Source: Devosia soli (GTDB lineage: Bacteria > Pseudomonadota > Alphaproteobacteria > Rhizobiales > Devosiaceae). From it: DNA of 64,000 bases. Below the pieces are notes generated by a model, which saw only the letters and a list, made by a program, of their open reading frames with translations, was not told where the DNA came from and searched no databases. The stretch lies in the NCBI RefSeq assembly GCF_000970455.1, contig NZ_LAJG01000023.1, positions 1-64,000 of the forward strand. The letters are read 5' to 3'. Each line of letters begins with the position of its first letter. Within the stretch, counting starts at the first letter, position 1. A program made the position numbers and the translations under genes. Shown here piece by piece: positions 40,694 to 49,969 of the stretch.

Positions 40694-41941
40694 ATGGGGC
40701 CCGTTCCAGTTTTGAATATTCGTCTCTTCCGACTTTTCCTTCTCGGATTGTTGGCGTTTGTGGTCATTGCCGTCCCCTTGCGCGCACAGGAAGCTGCCCC
40801 GGTTGGCTTGCCCAACGTCATCGATGTCCGCGTCACCGTTGGAGAAGACCGGGCGCGCCTTGTCATCGATCTTGCAGCAAAGACCGAGTTCTCGTTCGTT
40901 TCCCTCTCCGAGCCTGATCGTCTCGCCATCGACGTGCGGGCCGGCACCTTCTCGGTTCCCAACCCCAGCGGCGAGCCGACTGATACTTCGCTCGTGGCAT
41001 CCTATCTTGTCGAGCAGGCGGCGGGCGACCGCGTTCGCACCACCTTGACCCTTGCTGCCCCCGCTCAGGTTCAGCAGGCCTATGTGCTCGACCCGTTCGA
41101 AGATCAGCCGGCCCGGCTTGTCGTCGACATCATCCCGGCCGACGCAGCGACCTTTACCGAGAACGTCGAAAAGGATCGCGTCGCCTCCGCCACCGTTGCC
41201 CAGACCACTGCAGAATCAACGCCGGCCGGCAGCTCCGAGCTACCGCTTGCCACGCGCCCGCTTGTCGTCATCGATCCGGGGCACGGCGGCATCGACAGCG
41301 GTGCCGAAGCGCCGAACGGTATCAAGGAGAAGGATATCGTTCTCGCCTTCTCCCTGAAACTTCAGCAATTGCTGGTCGCCTCTGGGCGCTTCGACGTGGC
41401 CCTGACGCGCGAGGACGATACCTATCTTCGCCTCGAGGAGCGGGTCGATCTCGCCCGCACCAATAAGGCTGATCTCTTCCTCTCCATCCACGCCGACAGT
41501 TTTCAGCAGCCCGAAATTCGGGGCGCGAGCGTTTATACCCGCGACGAAAACGCCACCGACGTTCTCGATAAGGTGCTGGCCGATAACGAAAACAAATCCG
41601 ACGTCATCGCCGGCTTCGCCATGCCGCAAATGGCGCCGGAGGTCGTGGATATTCTGCTCGACCTGATGCGCCGCGAAATGCGCGTCCAATCCTACGTTGC
41701 GGCCCAGGCCATTGTGCATCAGCTCGAACCAAGCGTCGCCCTGCGCCGATTCCCTGTACGCCAAGCAGATTTTTTCGTCTTGCAGGCCCCCGATGTTCCC
41801 TCGGCGCTCATCGAGCTAGGATTTCTCTCGAACCTCGATGACATCACCAATTTGACGCAGTCCGATTGGCAGGATCGCACTGCCGAGGCCATCGCCCGGG
41901 GCATCTCCACATATTTTGATAGCGTCGAGGCCGACGAATGA
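40694..41941 (+). CDS. N-acetylmuramoyl-L-alanine amidase (AmiC-like, Amidase_3)
   Basis: Cleaves the amide between MurNAc and the stem peptide during cell separation; periplasmic. It has 415 residues. A signal peptide covers about 1-32 (LLAFVVIAVPLRAQ). An AMIN domain (about 40-150) localises it to the septum. The zinc amidase domain has His187 in DPGHGG, Glu202 in IKEKD, His in FLSIHADS and catalytic Glu in SALIELGFLSN. The ATG at 40694 is chosen; a TTG at 40682 is possible. PBP1A follows at 101 bases, the conserved alphaproteobacterial order. Confidence 0.93.
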   Translation: MGPVPVLNIRLFRLFLLGLLAFVVIAVPLRAQEAAPVGLPNVIDVRVTVGEDRARLVIDLAAKTEFSFVSLSEPDRLAIDVRAGTFSVPNPSGEPTDTSLVASYLVEQAAGDRVRTTLTLAAPAQVQQAYVLDPFEDQPARLVVDIIPADAATFTENVEKDRVASATVAQTTAESTPAGSSELPLATRPLVVIDPGHGGIDSGAEAPNGIKEKDIVLAFSLKLQQLLVASGRFDVALTREDDTYLRLEERVDLARTNKADLFLSIHADSFQQPEIRGASVYTRDENATDVLDKVLADNENKSDVIAGFAMPQMAPEVVDILLDLMRREMRVQSYVAAQAIVHQLEPSVALRRFPVRQADFFVLQAPDVPSALIELGFLSNLDDITNLTQSDWQDRTAEAIARGISTYFDSVEADE

Positions 41942-42042
41942 CCTGCCGGGGATTCTGGCACGGCTTCGGCTCTGTTATTCTTTTAGTACCGGCGTGAATC
42001 GCGGCCCGTTGGACCCGCTCATGCCGCGAGGATATTGACCAT

Positions 42043-44547
42043 ATGTTTCGTCTACTCGGCTGGCTTTTCGGTTTCGGCATGTTTCTTGCGCTGGGTGGCG
42101 TTGCTGCCGGCGCTGTCTATCTCGCAACCGTCACTGCCCAATTGCCAGATTATACCGTACTCAAGGACTATCAGCCGCCAGTCACAACGCGCGTCCACGC
42201 CGCCGACGGCACTTTGCTTGCCGAATATGCCCGTGAACGTCGCCTGTTTCAGCCCATCGAGACCGTACCGCCGCTGCTGATTCACGCTTTCCTTTCGGCG
42301 GAAGACAAGGATTTTTACAGTCACGGCGGCATCGCGATCGATGGTCTTATGCGCGCCGTCCGTGACAACCTCATGGCGCGCATGGATGGCAACAATTCCA
42401 TTCAGGGGGGTGGCTCGAGCATCACGCAGCAGGTCGCCAAGAACTTCCTGCTCACATCGGAACAGACCTGGGATCGAAAGATCCAGGAAGCCATCCTGTC
42501 GCTGCGCATCGAGTCGACCTTTTCCAAGGACAAGATCCTCGAGCTCTACCTCAACGAAATCTTCCTTGGCCTTAATTCTTATGGCGTCGCGGCTGCAGCG
42601 CTCAATTATTTCGATAAAGCGCTCTACGAGTTGACGCTCCCCGAAGCTGCCTATATCGCAGCGCTTCCCAAGGGGCCCAACAACTATCATCCATTCCGCC
42701 GCACCCAGGCCGCCATCGAGCGCCGCAATTGGGTTATCGATCGGATGGTCGAAAATGGCTATGTTACGCCCGAAGAAGCCGAAGCCGCCAAAGCCGAGCC
42801 CCTTAACGTCATCCCGCGCGCCTCCGGCAGCCAGGTCTATGCCGCCGAATATTTTACCGAAGACGTGCGCCGCGAACTCGCCAAGCTCTACGGCGAAGAT
42901 CAGCTCTATGGCGGTGGCCTTTCTGTGCGCACCACGCTTGAGCCGCGTCTCCAGGAATACGCCCGCCGCGCCCTGATGGACGGTCTTATCGAATATGATC
43001 GTACGCGCGGCTTCCGCGGCCCGGTCGCCAGCATCGAACTGGGCGAAGATTGGGGGCTCGATGTCGCCAAGATCAAGCCGCTGAGCGACGTGCCAGAGTG
43101 GCAACTCGCCGTCGTCCTCTCGGTCGGCAACAACGAAGCCCGCATTGGGCTCCGTCCCGAAGACGACGTCGATGGCGCGACAAGTCCCGAACGCGTCGAG
43201 GGCACGCTTGCCGGTCCGGACATCCGCTGGGTGTCAAAGCCCGTGCAGAATATCCTCAAGGTGGGCGATGTCGTCTATGTGTCGCCGCTGGCCGACAAGC
43301 AGGGCGCCTTTACGCTTGAACAAGTTCCGGAAGTTGAAGGCTCGCTTGTTGCGATGGACCCGCGCACCGGCCGCGTCCTCGCCATGGTCGGCGGCTTCTC
43401 ATTCGCCGAATCCGAATTCAACCGCGCGACTCAGGCACTCCGTCAACCGGGCTCGTCCTTCAAGCCCATCGTCTACGCCGCTGCCCTCGACAACGGCTAT
43501 ACCCCGGCCTCGGTTATCCTCGATGCCCCGGTTGAAATCCGCAACGGCGATGGCTCCATCTGGCGGCCGGAAAACTACGCGCAGGAATTTTACGGGCCTC
43601 AGACCTTGCGCCGCGGCATCGAGCGCAGCCGGAACGTCATGACCGTGCGTCTCGCGCGCGATATCGGCATGCCGCTCATCGCCGAATATGCGCGCATGTT
43701 CGGCGTCTACGACGACATGCAGCCCGTGCTCGCCATGTCCCTTGGCGCCGGTGAAACCACCAATATGCGGATGACATCGGCCTATGCGACCATCGCCAAT
43801 GGCGGCCGCAAGATTGTGCCGACGCTGATCGACCGCATCCAGGATCGCTACGGCAAAACCGTTTATCGTCACGACGAACGCACCTGCGACGGTTGCGCGG
43901 CAACCGATTGGCATGGACAAGGCGAACCACGCATCATCGACAATCGCCCTCAGGTGCTCGACCCGATGACCGCGTATCAGATCACCTCGATGATGGAAGG
44001 CGTCGTCCAGCGCGGCACCGGCACCGCCGCACGCGCCCTCAACCGTCCTGTTGCCGGCAAGACCGGCACGACCAACGACTATAAGGACGCCTGGTTCGTC
44101 GGCTTTACGCCCGAACTGGCCGTCGGCATCTATGTCGGTTACGACCAGCCGCGCTCGATGGGCAATGCTTCGACCGGCGGCGGCCTGGCTGTGCCGATCT
44201 TCACCAATTTCATGGCCAAAGCCCTGCAGGGGAAGCCGCCGACCCCCTTCCACGTCCCCGACGGCATGACGACCGCCCTGATCAACCCCAATACTGGCGT
44301 CCAGGCCTATGATGGCCAGTCCGCCATTGAAGAGGCCTTCAAGCCAGGCACTGGTCCCAATCTCATGACCTCGGTCATCGGCGTCGACACCAGCGGGTAC
44401 GATGAAGCCGTGCGGCAGATGCAGATGCAGCAGCAATATACTGGCGGCTTTGCGACACCGCAGGCCGTCCAGCCATCGCGGCCGAGCACCGCCGGGCGGT
44501 TCATGGATCAGACCATGGAAACTCCCAGCAGCCTCGTCGACTATTAA
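42043..44547 (+). CDS. Penicillin-binding protein 1A, bifunctional transglycosylase/transpeptidase
   Basis: Class A PBP of 834 residues (mrcA/ponA type) that polymerises and crosslinks peptidoglycan. It has a membrane helix at about 5-30. The glycosyltransferase domain contains catalytic Glu87 in SAEDKDFYSHGG and GGGSSITQQVAKN. An OB/linker domain follows at about 320-410. The transpeptidase domain has S471-SF-K474, the SRN motif in ERSRNVMTVRLA and K673-TG. The C-terminal 100 residues are Gln/Met/Pro-rich and likely flexible. In many alphaproteobacteria prfB is next; here it is not. Confidence 0.95.
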   Translation: MFRLLGWLFGFGMFLALGGVAAGAVYLATVTAQLPDYTVLKDYQPPVTTRVHAADGTLLAEYARERRLFQPIETVPPLLIHAFLSAEDKDFYSHGGIAIDGLMRAVRDNLMARMDGNNSIQGGGSSITQQVAKNFLLTSEQTWDRKIQEAILSLRIESTFSKDKILELYLNEIFLGLNSYGVAAAALNYFDKALYELTLPEAAYIAALPKGPNNYHPFRRTQAAIERRNWVIDRMVENGYVTPEEAEAAKAEPLNVIPRASGSQVYAAEYFTEDVRRELAKLYGEDQLYGGGLSVRTTLEPRLQEYARRALMDGLIEYDRTRGFRGPVASIELGEDWGLDVAKIKPLSDVPEWQLAVVLSVGNNEARIGLRPEDDVDGATSPERVEGTLAGPDIRWVSKPVQNILKVGDVVYVSPLADKQGAFTLEQVPEVEGSLVAMDPRTGRVLAMVGGFSFAESEFNRATQALRQPGSSFKPIVYAAALDNGYTPASVILDAPVEIRNGDGSIWRPENYAQEFYGPQTLRRGIERSRNVMTVRLARDIGMPLIAEYARMFGVYDDMQPVLAMSLGAGETTNMRMTSAYATIANGGRKIVPTLIDRIQDRYGKTVYRHDERTCDGCAATDWHGQGEPRIIDNRPQVLDPMTAYQITSMMEGVVQRGTGTAARALNRPVAGKTGTTNDYKDAWFVGFTPELAVGIYVGYDQPRSMGNASTGGGLAVPIFTNFMAKALQGKPPTPFHVPDGMTTALINPNTGVQAYDGQSAIEEAFKPGTGPNLMTSVIGVDTSGYDEAVRQMQMQQQYTGGFATPQAVQPSRPSTAGRFMDQTMETPSSLVDY

Positions 44548-44553
44548 GACCGA

Positions 44554-44757
44554 TCAGAGCGGTTCGGGCTCGTGATCGGGAAATGGATCGCGACCGGGCG
44601 GCAAATCCGGTCCTGGGTTTGGATTATCGATCGGATCATCCGGATCGGGCGCGGGAATGTCCGTGCCCGGCTGTGGCATTTCATCGGGGGTTGACATCGG
44701 CGGCACGGGGCCGGGGTCAGGCACTGTCGGGCTTGGTTCGAGCGGTGGGAAGCTCAT
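44554..44757 (-). CDS. Proline/aspartate-rich microprotein, 67 residues
   Basis: A short frame with AAGGAG seven bases before its ATG. The product is low complexity, made of Pro, Asp, Gly and Glu (for example DPDDPIDNPNPGPDLP), with no hydrophobic segment, so it is acidic, soluble and disordered. I recognise no family. It is convergent with PBP1A, six bases after that stop. Biased composition could make a spurious frame, but the ribosome site argues for a gene. Confidence 0.5.
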   Translation of the reverse strand: MSFPPLEPSPTVPDPGPVPPMSTPDEMPQPGTDIPAPDPDDPIDNPNPGPDLPPGRDPFPDHEPEPL

Positions 44758-44888
44758 GATGGCACTCCTTTTCGAAGCACACCCAACCACGCTATCTGAC
44801 TTTGGTTCGCCCACAGGCGCCGCGGTCACGCACTCGTGCAAGCGCTTGTGATTTGCTGCGTCAGCCAGGACTACCCATCTTGGTGAGC

Positions 44889-45164
44889 ATGAAGACAACT
44901 CGGTTCATTGTCATAACGCTCGCCACCGTGCTGGTTTCACCCGCTTTCGCGGCCTGCCCGGCACCCTTGGCCGGTGACACCCCCGAGGTGCTCGAAGCCA
45001 ATCGCGAGCGCCTGATTTGCCTGCAGAGAGAGCTGTCCGAAAAGGCCGACGATTATCAGGTCACCGTCGACCTCGACAATCTCGACCGTCGCTTCGATGA
45101 TCTGCAGCTCAAGCAGCGGTTCAATTCGCTGCAGTTCACGCCACCCAAAGTGCCGGATTTCTAG
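44889..45164 (+). CDS. Small secreted hypothetical protein, 91 residues
   Basis: A signal peptide covers about 1-19 (MKTTRFIVITLATVLVSPAFA before ACPAPL). The mature 70 residues contain two cysteines (ACPAP and ICLQ) and a helical stretch with ERLICLQRELSEKADDYQVTVDLDNLDRRFDD-like heptads, suggesting a short coiled coil. The probable location is the periplasm. No family is recognised. It ends 15 bases before the tRNA-Leu(CAA) 3' end on the other strand. Confidence 0.62.
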   Translation: MKTTRFIVITLATVLVSPAFAACPAPLAGDTPEVLEANRERLICLQRELSEKADDYQVTVDLDNLDRRFDDLQLKQRFNSLQFTPPKVPDF

Positions 45165-45179
45165 CGATGTCGGGAAAGT

Positions 45180-45263
45180 TGGTGCCCCCCGCCGGACTCG
45201 AACCGGCACGCCTCGCGGCGGAGGATTTTGAGTCCTCTGCGTCTACCATTCCGCCAGAGGGGC
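45180..45263 (-). tRNA. tRNA-Leu(CAA)
   Basis: Class II tRNA with encoded CCA. On the minus strand the acceptor GCCCCTC pairs with GGGGGGC (one T-G pair), then discriminator A and CCA. The anticodon arm GAGGA-CTCAAAA-TCCTC gives anticodon CAA, which reads UUG. The D arm GCGGAATGGTAGACGC, the variable arm with GCGAGG and the T arm GCCGG-TTCGAGT-CCGGC are all intact. Confidence 0.96.
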
Positions 45264-45273
45264 ACGGGCAGGG

Positions 45274-45302
45274 TTCCTAGCCCAGACAGCGCCGACTGGC
45301 AA
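45274..45302 (-). promoter_or_regulatory. Possible promoter of tRNA-Leu(CAA)
   Basis: On the minus strand TTGCCA (45297-45302), a 17-base spacer and TAGGAA (45274-45279) end 10 bases before the mature tRNA. The leader would be very short. Confidence 0.35.
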
Positions 45303-45316
45303 CAGTCGTTCGCGCT

Positions 45317-45625
45317 TTATCCAGCGATCAGTAGCCGTATAAGATAAACGGTCGCAACGCCCGTCGCCATGGCGGCGAAAAGACTGCGGCTCAGCAGAAA
45401 GACGCCCGCTGTCGCTGCTGCGGCAATGATCTCAGCAAGACTGCCGGTAACCAAGGCTGGCGCCACAAGCGCAGCCAAAACCGCGCCGGGAATATGGCGC
45501 AGCCAGGCTGCCGCAAATCCCTCTCTTGGCAGGCGGTCGGCAAGCAGCAGTCCGCAGGCCTTGATCGCCAAGGTCACGATCGCCATGCCCAAAATGGCAA
45601 GGACGGCTTCAGGACTGGCGTACAT
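45317..45625 (-). CDS. azlD: AzlD-family branched-chain amino acid exporter subunit
   Basis: Small hydrophobic partner of AzlC, 102 residues with about four helices (AVLAILGMAIVTLAIKACGLLLADRLP, GAVLAALVAPALVTG and ATGVATVYLIRLLIAG). The pair exports branched-chain amino acids or related compounds. The ATG at 45625 lies inside the last codons of azlC (17-base overlap), so translation is coupled. Confidence 0.88.
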   Translation of the reverse strand: MYASPEAVLAILGMAIVTLAIKACGLLLADRLPREGFAAAWLRHIPGAVLAALVAPALVTGSLAEIIAAAATAGVFLLSRSLFAAMATGVATVYLIRLLIAG

Positions 45626-46340
45626 GCCTTCGCCCCTCCATGATCGCGCCGACCAGACTGCCGGCCATGCCGCCCCCAAGAATATGCCAACTTCCCTCGA
45701 CGAGGCGCGAGGTCAGGATGGCAGCAAGCGCTGCCACGAGCCAAGGCAGGAGATCGCCTCGGCCTTTCCACATGCCCAGCAACAGCGCGAGAAACGTAGC
45801 TGTGAAGGCAAAGTCCAGCCCCCAGCGTGATGGGTCGTCGATCGTCGAGCCAAGCCCATAGCCGATGAGATTCGTGCCCATCCACGCGATCCAGGCGAGG
45901 ACGCCGCCGCCCACAAGAAACGCGACCGAGCCCTCCCCTCGCGCCATGGCGGCAACCGTCATCGCCCAGTTCTCGTCCGTTACGAAATACATGCTGAGAA
46001 TGCCGCGGCCCATACCGCCCTTGGCCGGATAAAGCGGCCTCAAGGTTGCGCTGAGCAAGAGGTAGCGCAGGTTGACGATCAGTGCTGCAAGGATCAGAGG
46101 TCCGACGGGCAGGGCGCTTGGCACGCTTGTCCACAGGTCAAGCGCCACGAACTGCGCTGAGCCGGCAAACACCAGCCCGCTCATCAGGCTGACCTCAAGT
46201 AAAGTCAGGCCGGCTCCTCGCGCCAGTACACCCCACACCAGCCCATAGGCCCCAATCGAGATCGCAACCGGAAAGCACGCTCGCGCGCCCAGAAGGAAAC
46301 GATCGAAGGAAGAATCGCGCCGGCTCGAAGTCTGGTTCAT
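45609..46340 (-). CDS. azlC: AzlC-family branched-chain amino acid exporter
   Basis: Large subunit of the AzlCD exporter, 243 residues. The AzlC signature is ACFPVAISIGAYGLVWGVLARGAGLT followed by SGLVFAGSAQFVALDLW, NLRYLLLSATLRP and FVTDENWAMT. Seven to eight membrane helices are expected. AGGA seven bases before the ATG supports the start at 46340. The strand upstream (46341-46650) is shared with the MATE gene promoter. Confidence 0.9.
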   Translation of the reverse strand: MNQTSSRRDSSFDRFLLGARACFPVAISIGAYGLVWGVLARGAGLTLLEVSLMSGLVFAGSAQFVALDLWTSVPSALPVGPLILAALIVNLRYLLLSATLRPLYPAKGGMGRGILSMYFVTDENWAMTVAAMARGEGSVAFLVGGGVLAWIAWMGTNLIGYGLGSTIDDPSRWGLDFAFTATFLALLLGMWKGRGDLLPWLVAALAAILTSRLVEGSWHILGGGMAGSLVGAIMEGRRHVRQS

Positions 46341-46650
46341 GGAACGGTCCTAGCACGGCGTTTGGCGAGCCAGACGATGACAAACGCTGATGAAAGAGAT
46401 CGGCGAAGGTGATCCCGTGTTGCGCCGGGGCCGCAGCCTGGGGCAATCGCCCGCGCCCAATTGACGCTCCCTTGGGCGCGGCGTACGAAGGCGCCGTGTC
46501 ATTGCCAAGCCTCCAGCGCCCGTCCAGCCGGCATCTCGTCTTCGAGGTGTGAATTGGTCCCTCCGGCGACCTGATCCGTTCAGATTTCGCCGGCTCCGGG
46601 GCCACGCGCCGTGACGCCTTGCCTGTGACCAATTCCTGGAGTGTTCCCTG
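46341..46650. promoter_or_regulatory. Divergent azlC/MATE region with a leader hairpin
   Basis: 310 bases with no supported gene. On the MATE side, CCGGCGA (46563-46569) and TCGCCGG (46587-46593) close a hairpin with an inner CTGA/TCAG stem, about 60 bases before the MATE start. MATE exporters are sometimes controlled by guanidine riboswitches, but I do not see those motifs. The hairpin may belong to the leader mRNA. Confidence 0.35.
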
Positions 46651-48012
46651 ATGAACGCCGTTTCGCCCCGTCCGCTCTGGCAGCGGTTCGCCCTGTTTCT
46701 CCTGCCCCTTATGGCCTCGAATATCCTTCAGGCGCTCTCGGGCACCATCAATTCCATCTACGTCGGCCAGCTGATCGGCGTCGAAGCGCTTGCCGCGACC
46801 GCCACCTTCTTCCCGATCATGTTTTTCCTGATGAGCTTCATCATCGGGCTTTCGGCTGGCTCGACCATCCTGATTGGACAAGCCTGGGGTGCCAAGAACG
46901 TTGTCAAGGTCAAGCAGGTGGCGGGCACCACTCTGGCGGCAACCATCTGTCTTGGCCTGCTCGTTGCCGTTGCTGGCGGCATCTGGACCGAGCAGATCAT
47001 GACCGTACTTGGTGCGCCGGACAATATCCTCGGCCTATCGGTCGGCTATGCGCGCATCGTGCTCATCGGCATGCCTGGCTTCTTCATGTTCCTCGTCGTC
47101 ACCTCGGTTTTGCGCGGCGTCGGCGATACCATCACGCCTCTGCTTTCGCTGATCATGTCGATGGTCGTCAGTCTCTTGGTCACACCCGCCCTGATCCTTG
47201 GCTGGTTCGGCCTGCCGCAGCTCGGTGTCAATGCCGCTGCCTTGGCTTTCATCGCTGGCTTCCTGACCGTTCTGGTCTTCCTCTTCATTTACATGCGCGC
47301 CCGCAACATGCCCCTCGCGCCCGATGCAATCCTGCTCGGCGCCATGCTGCGGCCAGACCTCAAGCTGCTTGGCCTCATCCTCAAGCTGGGCGTTCCCGCC
47401 GGGCTGCAGATGGTGATTTCGTCCATCGCCGGCATTGTTGTCGTCGGTCTCGTCAACCGTTTCGGTTCGGATGCCACTGCCGCCTATGGCGCCTTGGGAC
47501 AGGTGATGAGCTACGTACAGTTTCCCGCCATGTCGATCGGCATCGCTGCCTCGATTTTTTCCGCCCAAGCCATTGGCGCCAAGCGCCTCGAGCAGTTGGG
47601 CGCCATAACGCGGACAGCGCTCCTGCTGAATCTCATCATTACGGGTGGGTTGATCGTGCTGGCCTATCTCTTCAGCCAGCATGTCGTTGCGCTGTTCATC
47701 ACCGATCCATCGGTGGTTGATCTCACCGAAAGGCTTCTCCATGTCGTCTTGTGGAGCGTCCTCTGCTTCGGTGCGAGCGTCGTCTTCTCCGGCATCATGC
47801 GGGCCAGCGGCACGGTCTATGCACCGATGGCGCTGTCGCTTGCCTGCATCCTTTGCATCGAACTGCCCGGCGCTATTCTTTTGAGCCGCACGAGTCTTGG
47901 CCTGACCGGCATCTGGGTCGCCTATGCCACGAGCTTCACCATGATGCTGGTGCTGCAAGCGTCCTGGTATCAGTTCGTGTGGAAGAAAAAGAAGATCGTG
48001 GCTCTCGTCTGA
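46651..48012 (+). CDS. MATE-family multidrug/metabolite exporter
   Basis: 453 residues with 12 membrane helices in two MatE repeats. The first contains LPLMASNILQALSGTINSIYVGQLIGVEALAA and the second KLGVPAGLQMVISSIAGIVVVGLVNRFGSDATAAYGALGQVMSY. MATE proteins exchange Na+ or H+ for cationic drugs or metabolites. The substrate is unknown. GGAG lies nine bases before the ATG. A strong terminator follows the stop, so it is monocistronic. Confidence 0.92.
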   Translation: MNAVSPRPLWQRFALFLLPLMASNILQALSGTINSIYVGQLIGVEALAATATFFPIMFFLMSFIIGLSAGSTILIGQAWGAKNVVKVKQVAGTTLAATICLGLLVAVAGGIWTEQIMTVLGAPDNILGLSVGYARIVLIGMPGFFMFLVVTSVLRGVGDTITPLLSLIMSMVVSLLVTPALILGWFGLPQLGVNAAALAFIAGFLTVLVFLFIYMRARNMPLAPDAILLGAMLRPDLKLLGLILKLGVPAGLQMVISSIAGIVVVGLVNRFGSDATAAYGALGQVMSYVQFPAMSIGIAASIFSAQAIGAKRLEQLGAITRTALLLNLIITGGLIVLAYLFSQHVVALFITDPSVVDLTERLLHVVLWSVLCFGASVVFSGIMRASGTVYAPMALSLACILCIELPGAILLSRTSLGLTGIWVAYATSFTMMLVLQASWYQFVWKKKKIVALV

Positions 48013-48022
48013 GCCAAAAGGG

Positions 48023-48047
48023 AAGGGGCGCCGCAGCGCCCCTTTTT
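48023..48047 (+). terminator. Terminator of the MATE gene
   Basis: AAGGGGCGC-CGCA-GCGCCCCTT is followed by TTTATT, 10 bases after the stop. It overlaps the stop codon of the convergent small gene, whose own transcript reads the same stem. Confidence 0.87.
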
Positions 48048-48315
48048 ATTCGCCGATCTTGAGCAGCACCGCGCGTTTCCCGCCGGGCGCAAAGACGTCT
48101 ATGTCGATCTTGACCGGCTCTTGGACCATGCGTCGCGTGCGGGCCGAAAGCGTCAGCACCACGTTCATCAGGTCACCCACGGATCGCCGCTGCTTCGGCA
48201 TCAGGCGCTCGGTCATACCCGAGAGCGCCTTGTTGCGCGCCGCCATGTCAGGCGAGGCCAGCGGGGAGCGGCCGATAAAATTGGCCAACTCCACCAGGGA
48301 ATTGCGTTCGCTCAT
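48046..48315 (-). CDS. Conserved-looking hypothetical protein, 89 residues
   Basis: The only frame with a good ribosome site (GGAG seven bases before the ATG at 48315). The product is basic and helical (LVELANFIGRSPLASPDMAARNKALSGMTERL, MPKQRRSVGDLMNVVLTLSARTRR), then a strand-rich end (VKIDIDVFAPGGKRAVLLKIGE). No membrane helix or signal peptide. No family is recognised. It lies 85 bases after the SPOR-tailed carboxypeptidase on the same strand and may be cotranscribed with it. Confidence 0.6.
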   Translation of the reverse strand: MSERNSLVELANFIGRSPLASPDMAARNKALSGMTERLMPKQRRSVGDLMNVVLTLSARTRRMVQEPVKIDIDVFAPGGKRAVLLKIGE

Positions 48316-48400
48316 TGGGCTACTCCAAACACAGGCACCAAACTGCTTACACAAGAGGCGGCAGGCGACAGGCCCGCCACTTCGATTATTTCGCCAGGGC

Positions 48401-49969
48401 TCAGCCCTGCATCGCCAGGCAAGCCATGTCTGCGTCCTTGAGGCGGTTGCACATTTCGGTCGCTCCATCCCGATCGCCAAAGCCGACGAAGCGGGCGCGG
48501 AAGAAGACTTGGCCGTTCTTTTCGAAGCGCTCGACATAGGAGCGGAAGTCGCCAAGACCGCCGACTTTGCTCGCTGCGTTGGAAAGCATGGCGCGCGCAC
48601 TGTCTTCCGAAGGGCCTGCGCCGATTTGGACGATCCACGCACCGGCTTCGAGGCCCGCAGATTGCACGCTGCCGCTGGTCAGGAGATCGACCGGCTGTGC
48701 CTCAGGTGCCCCGCCGCCCACATTGGCCGGCGGTTCGAGTGGTGCTGAGGGACGTGTGGCTCCAAGCGAAGAGGGCGGAGCGCCAAGATTATAGGTCTCG
48801 CTGAGCCAGGCGCCGATGATGTCCTGGCTCGGATAAGCCGGTGTGGGGGCCTGTGTGGGCGCTGCGAGCACTGCTGCGGCCTGGACGGCCGGTTGCGTGC
48901 CAAGATCGACCGGCGGCGGCGCGACGGGCATGGCACTGGCAACCACAACCTGTGGCTGCGGCTGTGCGCCATTGCGCGCTGCAAGTTCGGCAAGGCGGAA
49001 ACCGGGCAGGGGCATCGGCATCACGAAAACCGGCTGCGTGGGCTGGGCCACGGCTACCTGAACGTTGGCATTGCCCTGGCGACCCGGCTGCGGAACCATG
49101 GCCTGCGCGAGATAATCGCCACGGCGGCCCTTGGGAAGATAAGCGGCAACAAGCTGGCGAACCTTCTCGTCGCGCGCGCCGGCCGAGTTGAAGCCAAAGG
49201 CAACAACGACGATATGACGGTTGTCCTTGCGGGCCGCAGTCAGCAGGTTTGAACCAGCAGCGTTGATATAGCCGGTCTTGATCCCGTCGACGGCGCCCAT
49301 ATAGCCGAGCACCCGATTATGGTTGCCATAGGTCTTGCCCGCATAGCTGAAGGACTTTGTCTGGAAGAACTCATAGTACTGCGGAAAATGCTGGTAGATG
49401 GCGATGCCGAGGATCGCCTGGTCCCGAACGGTTGTCACCTGGCCGCCATCAGGAAGACCCGAGGCGTTGCGATAGGTGGTGTTGCGCATGCCCATGGCAC
49501 GCGCCGTCGCGGTCATGCGCTCGGCAAACTTGGCTTCGCTGCCCGAAATATGCTCCGCGATCACGCGGGCCATGTCATTGGCCGAAAGCGTCACCAGCGA
49601 TTTGATCGCGTCTTGCACCGAAATAGTCGAACCCGCACGCAGACCGAGCTTGGTCGGCACAGCTGAAGCAGCAAATTTCGACACGGTCATCTTGGTCGAA
49701 AGGCTGAGATTGCCGGCCTGCAGCTCCTGGAAGAGCACATAAAGCGTCATAACCTTGGTCACGGACGCCGGATAACGCCGGGAGTCGCCTGCTTCCTCGT
49801 AGAGGACCTCGCCCGATTTCGCGTCGACCACGATGCCGGCATATTTGCGGAGATTTTCGATGGCATGCGCGGGGGCGGTCATCTGCATGGCAAGGCCAAG
49901 CAAGACGGCGATCGCGACGAAAGCGCGGCGGAAGGATACGCGCCAAGGGGTGATGGCCTGGGAGGTCAA
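48401..49969 (-). CDS. D-alanyl-D-alanine carboxypeptidase with C-terminal SPOR domain
   Basis: 522 residues. A long N-terminal signal sequence ends near APAHA (about 36). The S11 domain has S69-VT-K72, S129-A-N131 and K231-T-G233. A Pro/Ala/Gln-rich linker (about 300-440) leads to a SPOR domain (about 445-520, AWIVQIGAGPSEDSARAML...), which binds glycan strands stripped of stem peptides at the septum. This suggests a division-site carboxypeptidase. The start is TTG at 49969 with GGAG seven bases upstream; no ATG fits better. Confidence 0.93.
   Translation of the reverse strand: MTSQAITPWRVSFRRAFVAIAVLLGLAMQMTAPAHAIENLRKYAGIVVDAKSGEVLYEEAGDSRRYPASVTKVMTLYVLFQELQAGNLSLSTKMTVSKFAASAVPTKLGLRAGSTISVQDAIKSLVTLSANDMARVIAEHISGSEAKFAERMTATARAMGMRNTTYRNASGLPDGGQVTTVRDQAILGIAIYQHFPQYYEFFQTKSFSYAGKTYGNHNRVLGYMGAVDGIKTGYINAAGSNLLTAARKDNRHIVVVAFGFNSAGARDEKVRQLVAAYLPKGRRGDYLAQAMVPQPGRQGNANVQVAVAQPTQPVFVMPMPLPGFRLAELAARNGAQPQPQVVVASAMPVAPPPVDLGTQPAVQAAAVLAAPTQAPTPAYPSQDIIGAWLSETYNLGAPPSSLGATRPSAPLEPPANVGGGAPEAQPVDLLTSGSVQSAGLEAGAWIVQIGAGPSEDSARAMLSNAASKVGGLGDFRSYVERFEKNGQVFFRARFVGFGDRDGATEMCNRLKDADMACLAMQG

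Noticed and set aside
46341-46650. Guanidine riboswitch before the MATE gene
   Set aside because: Conserved guanidine-I, -II and -III core motifs are not found; only a generic hairpin remains.
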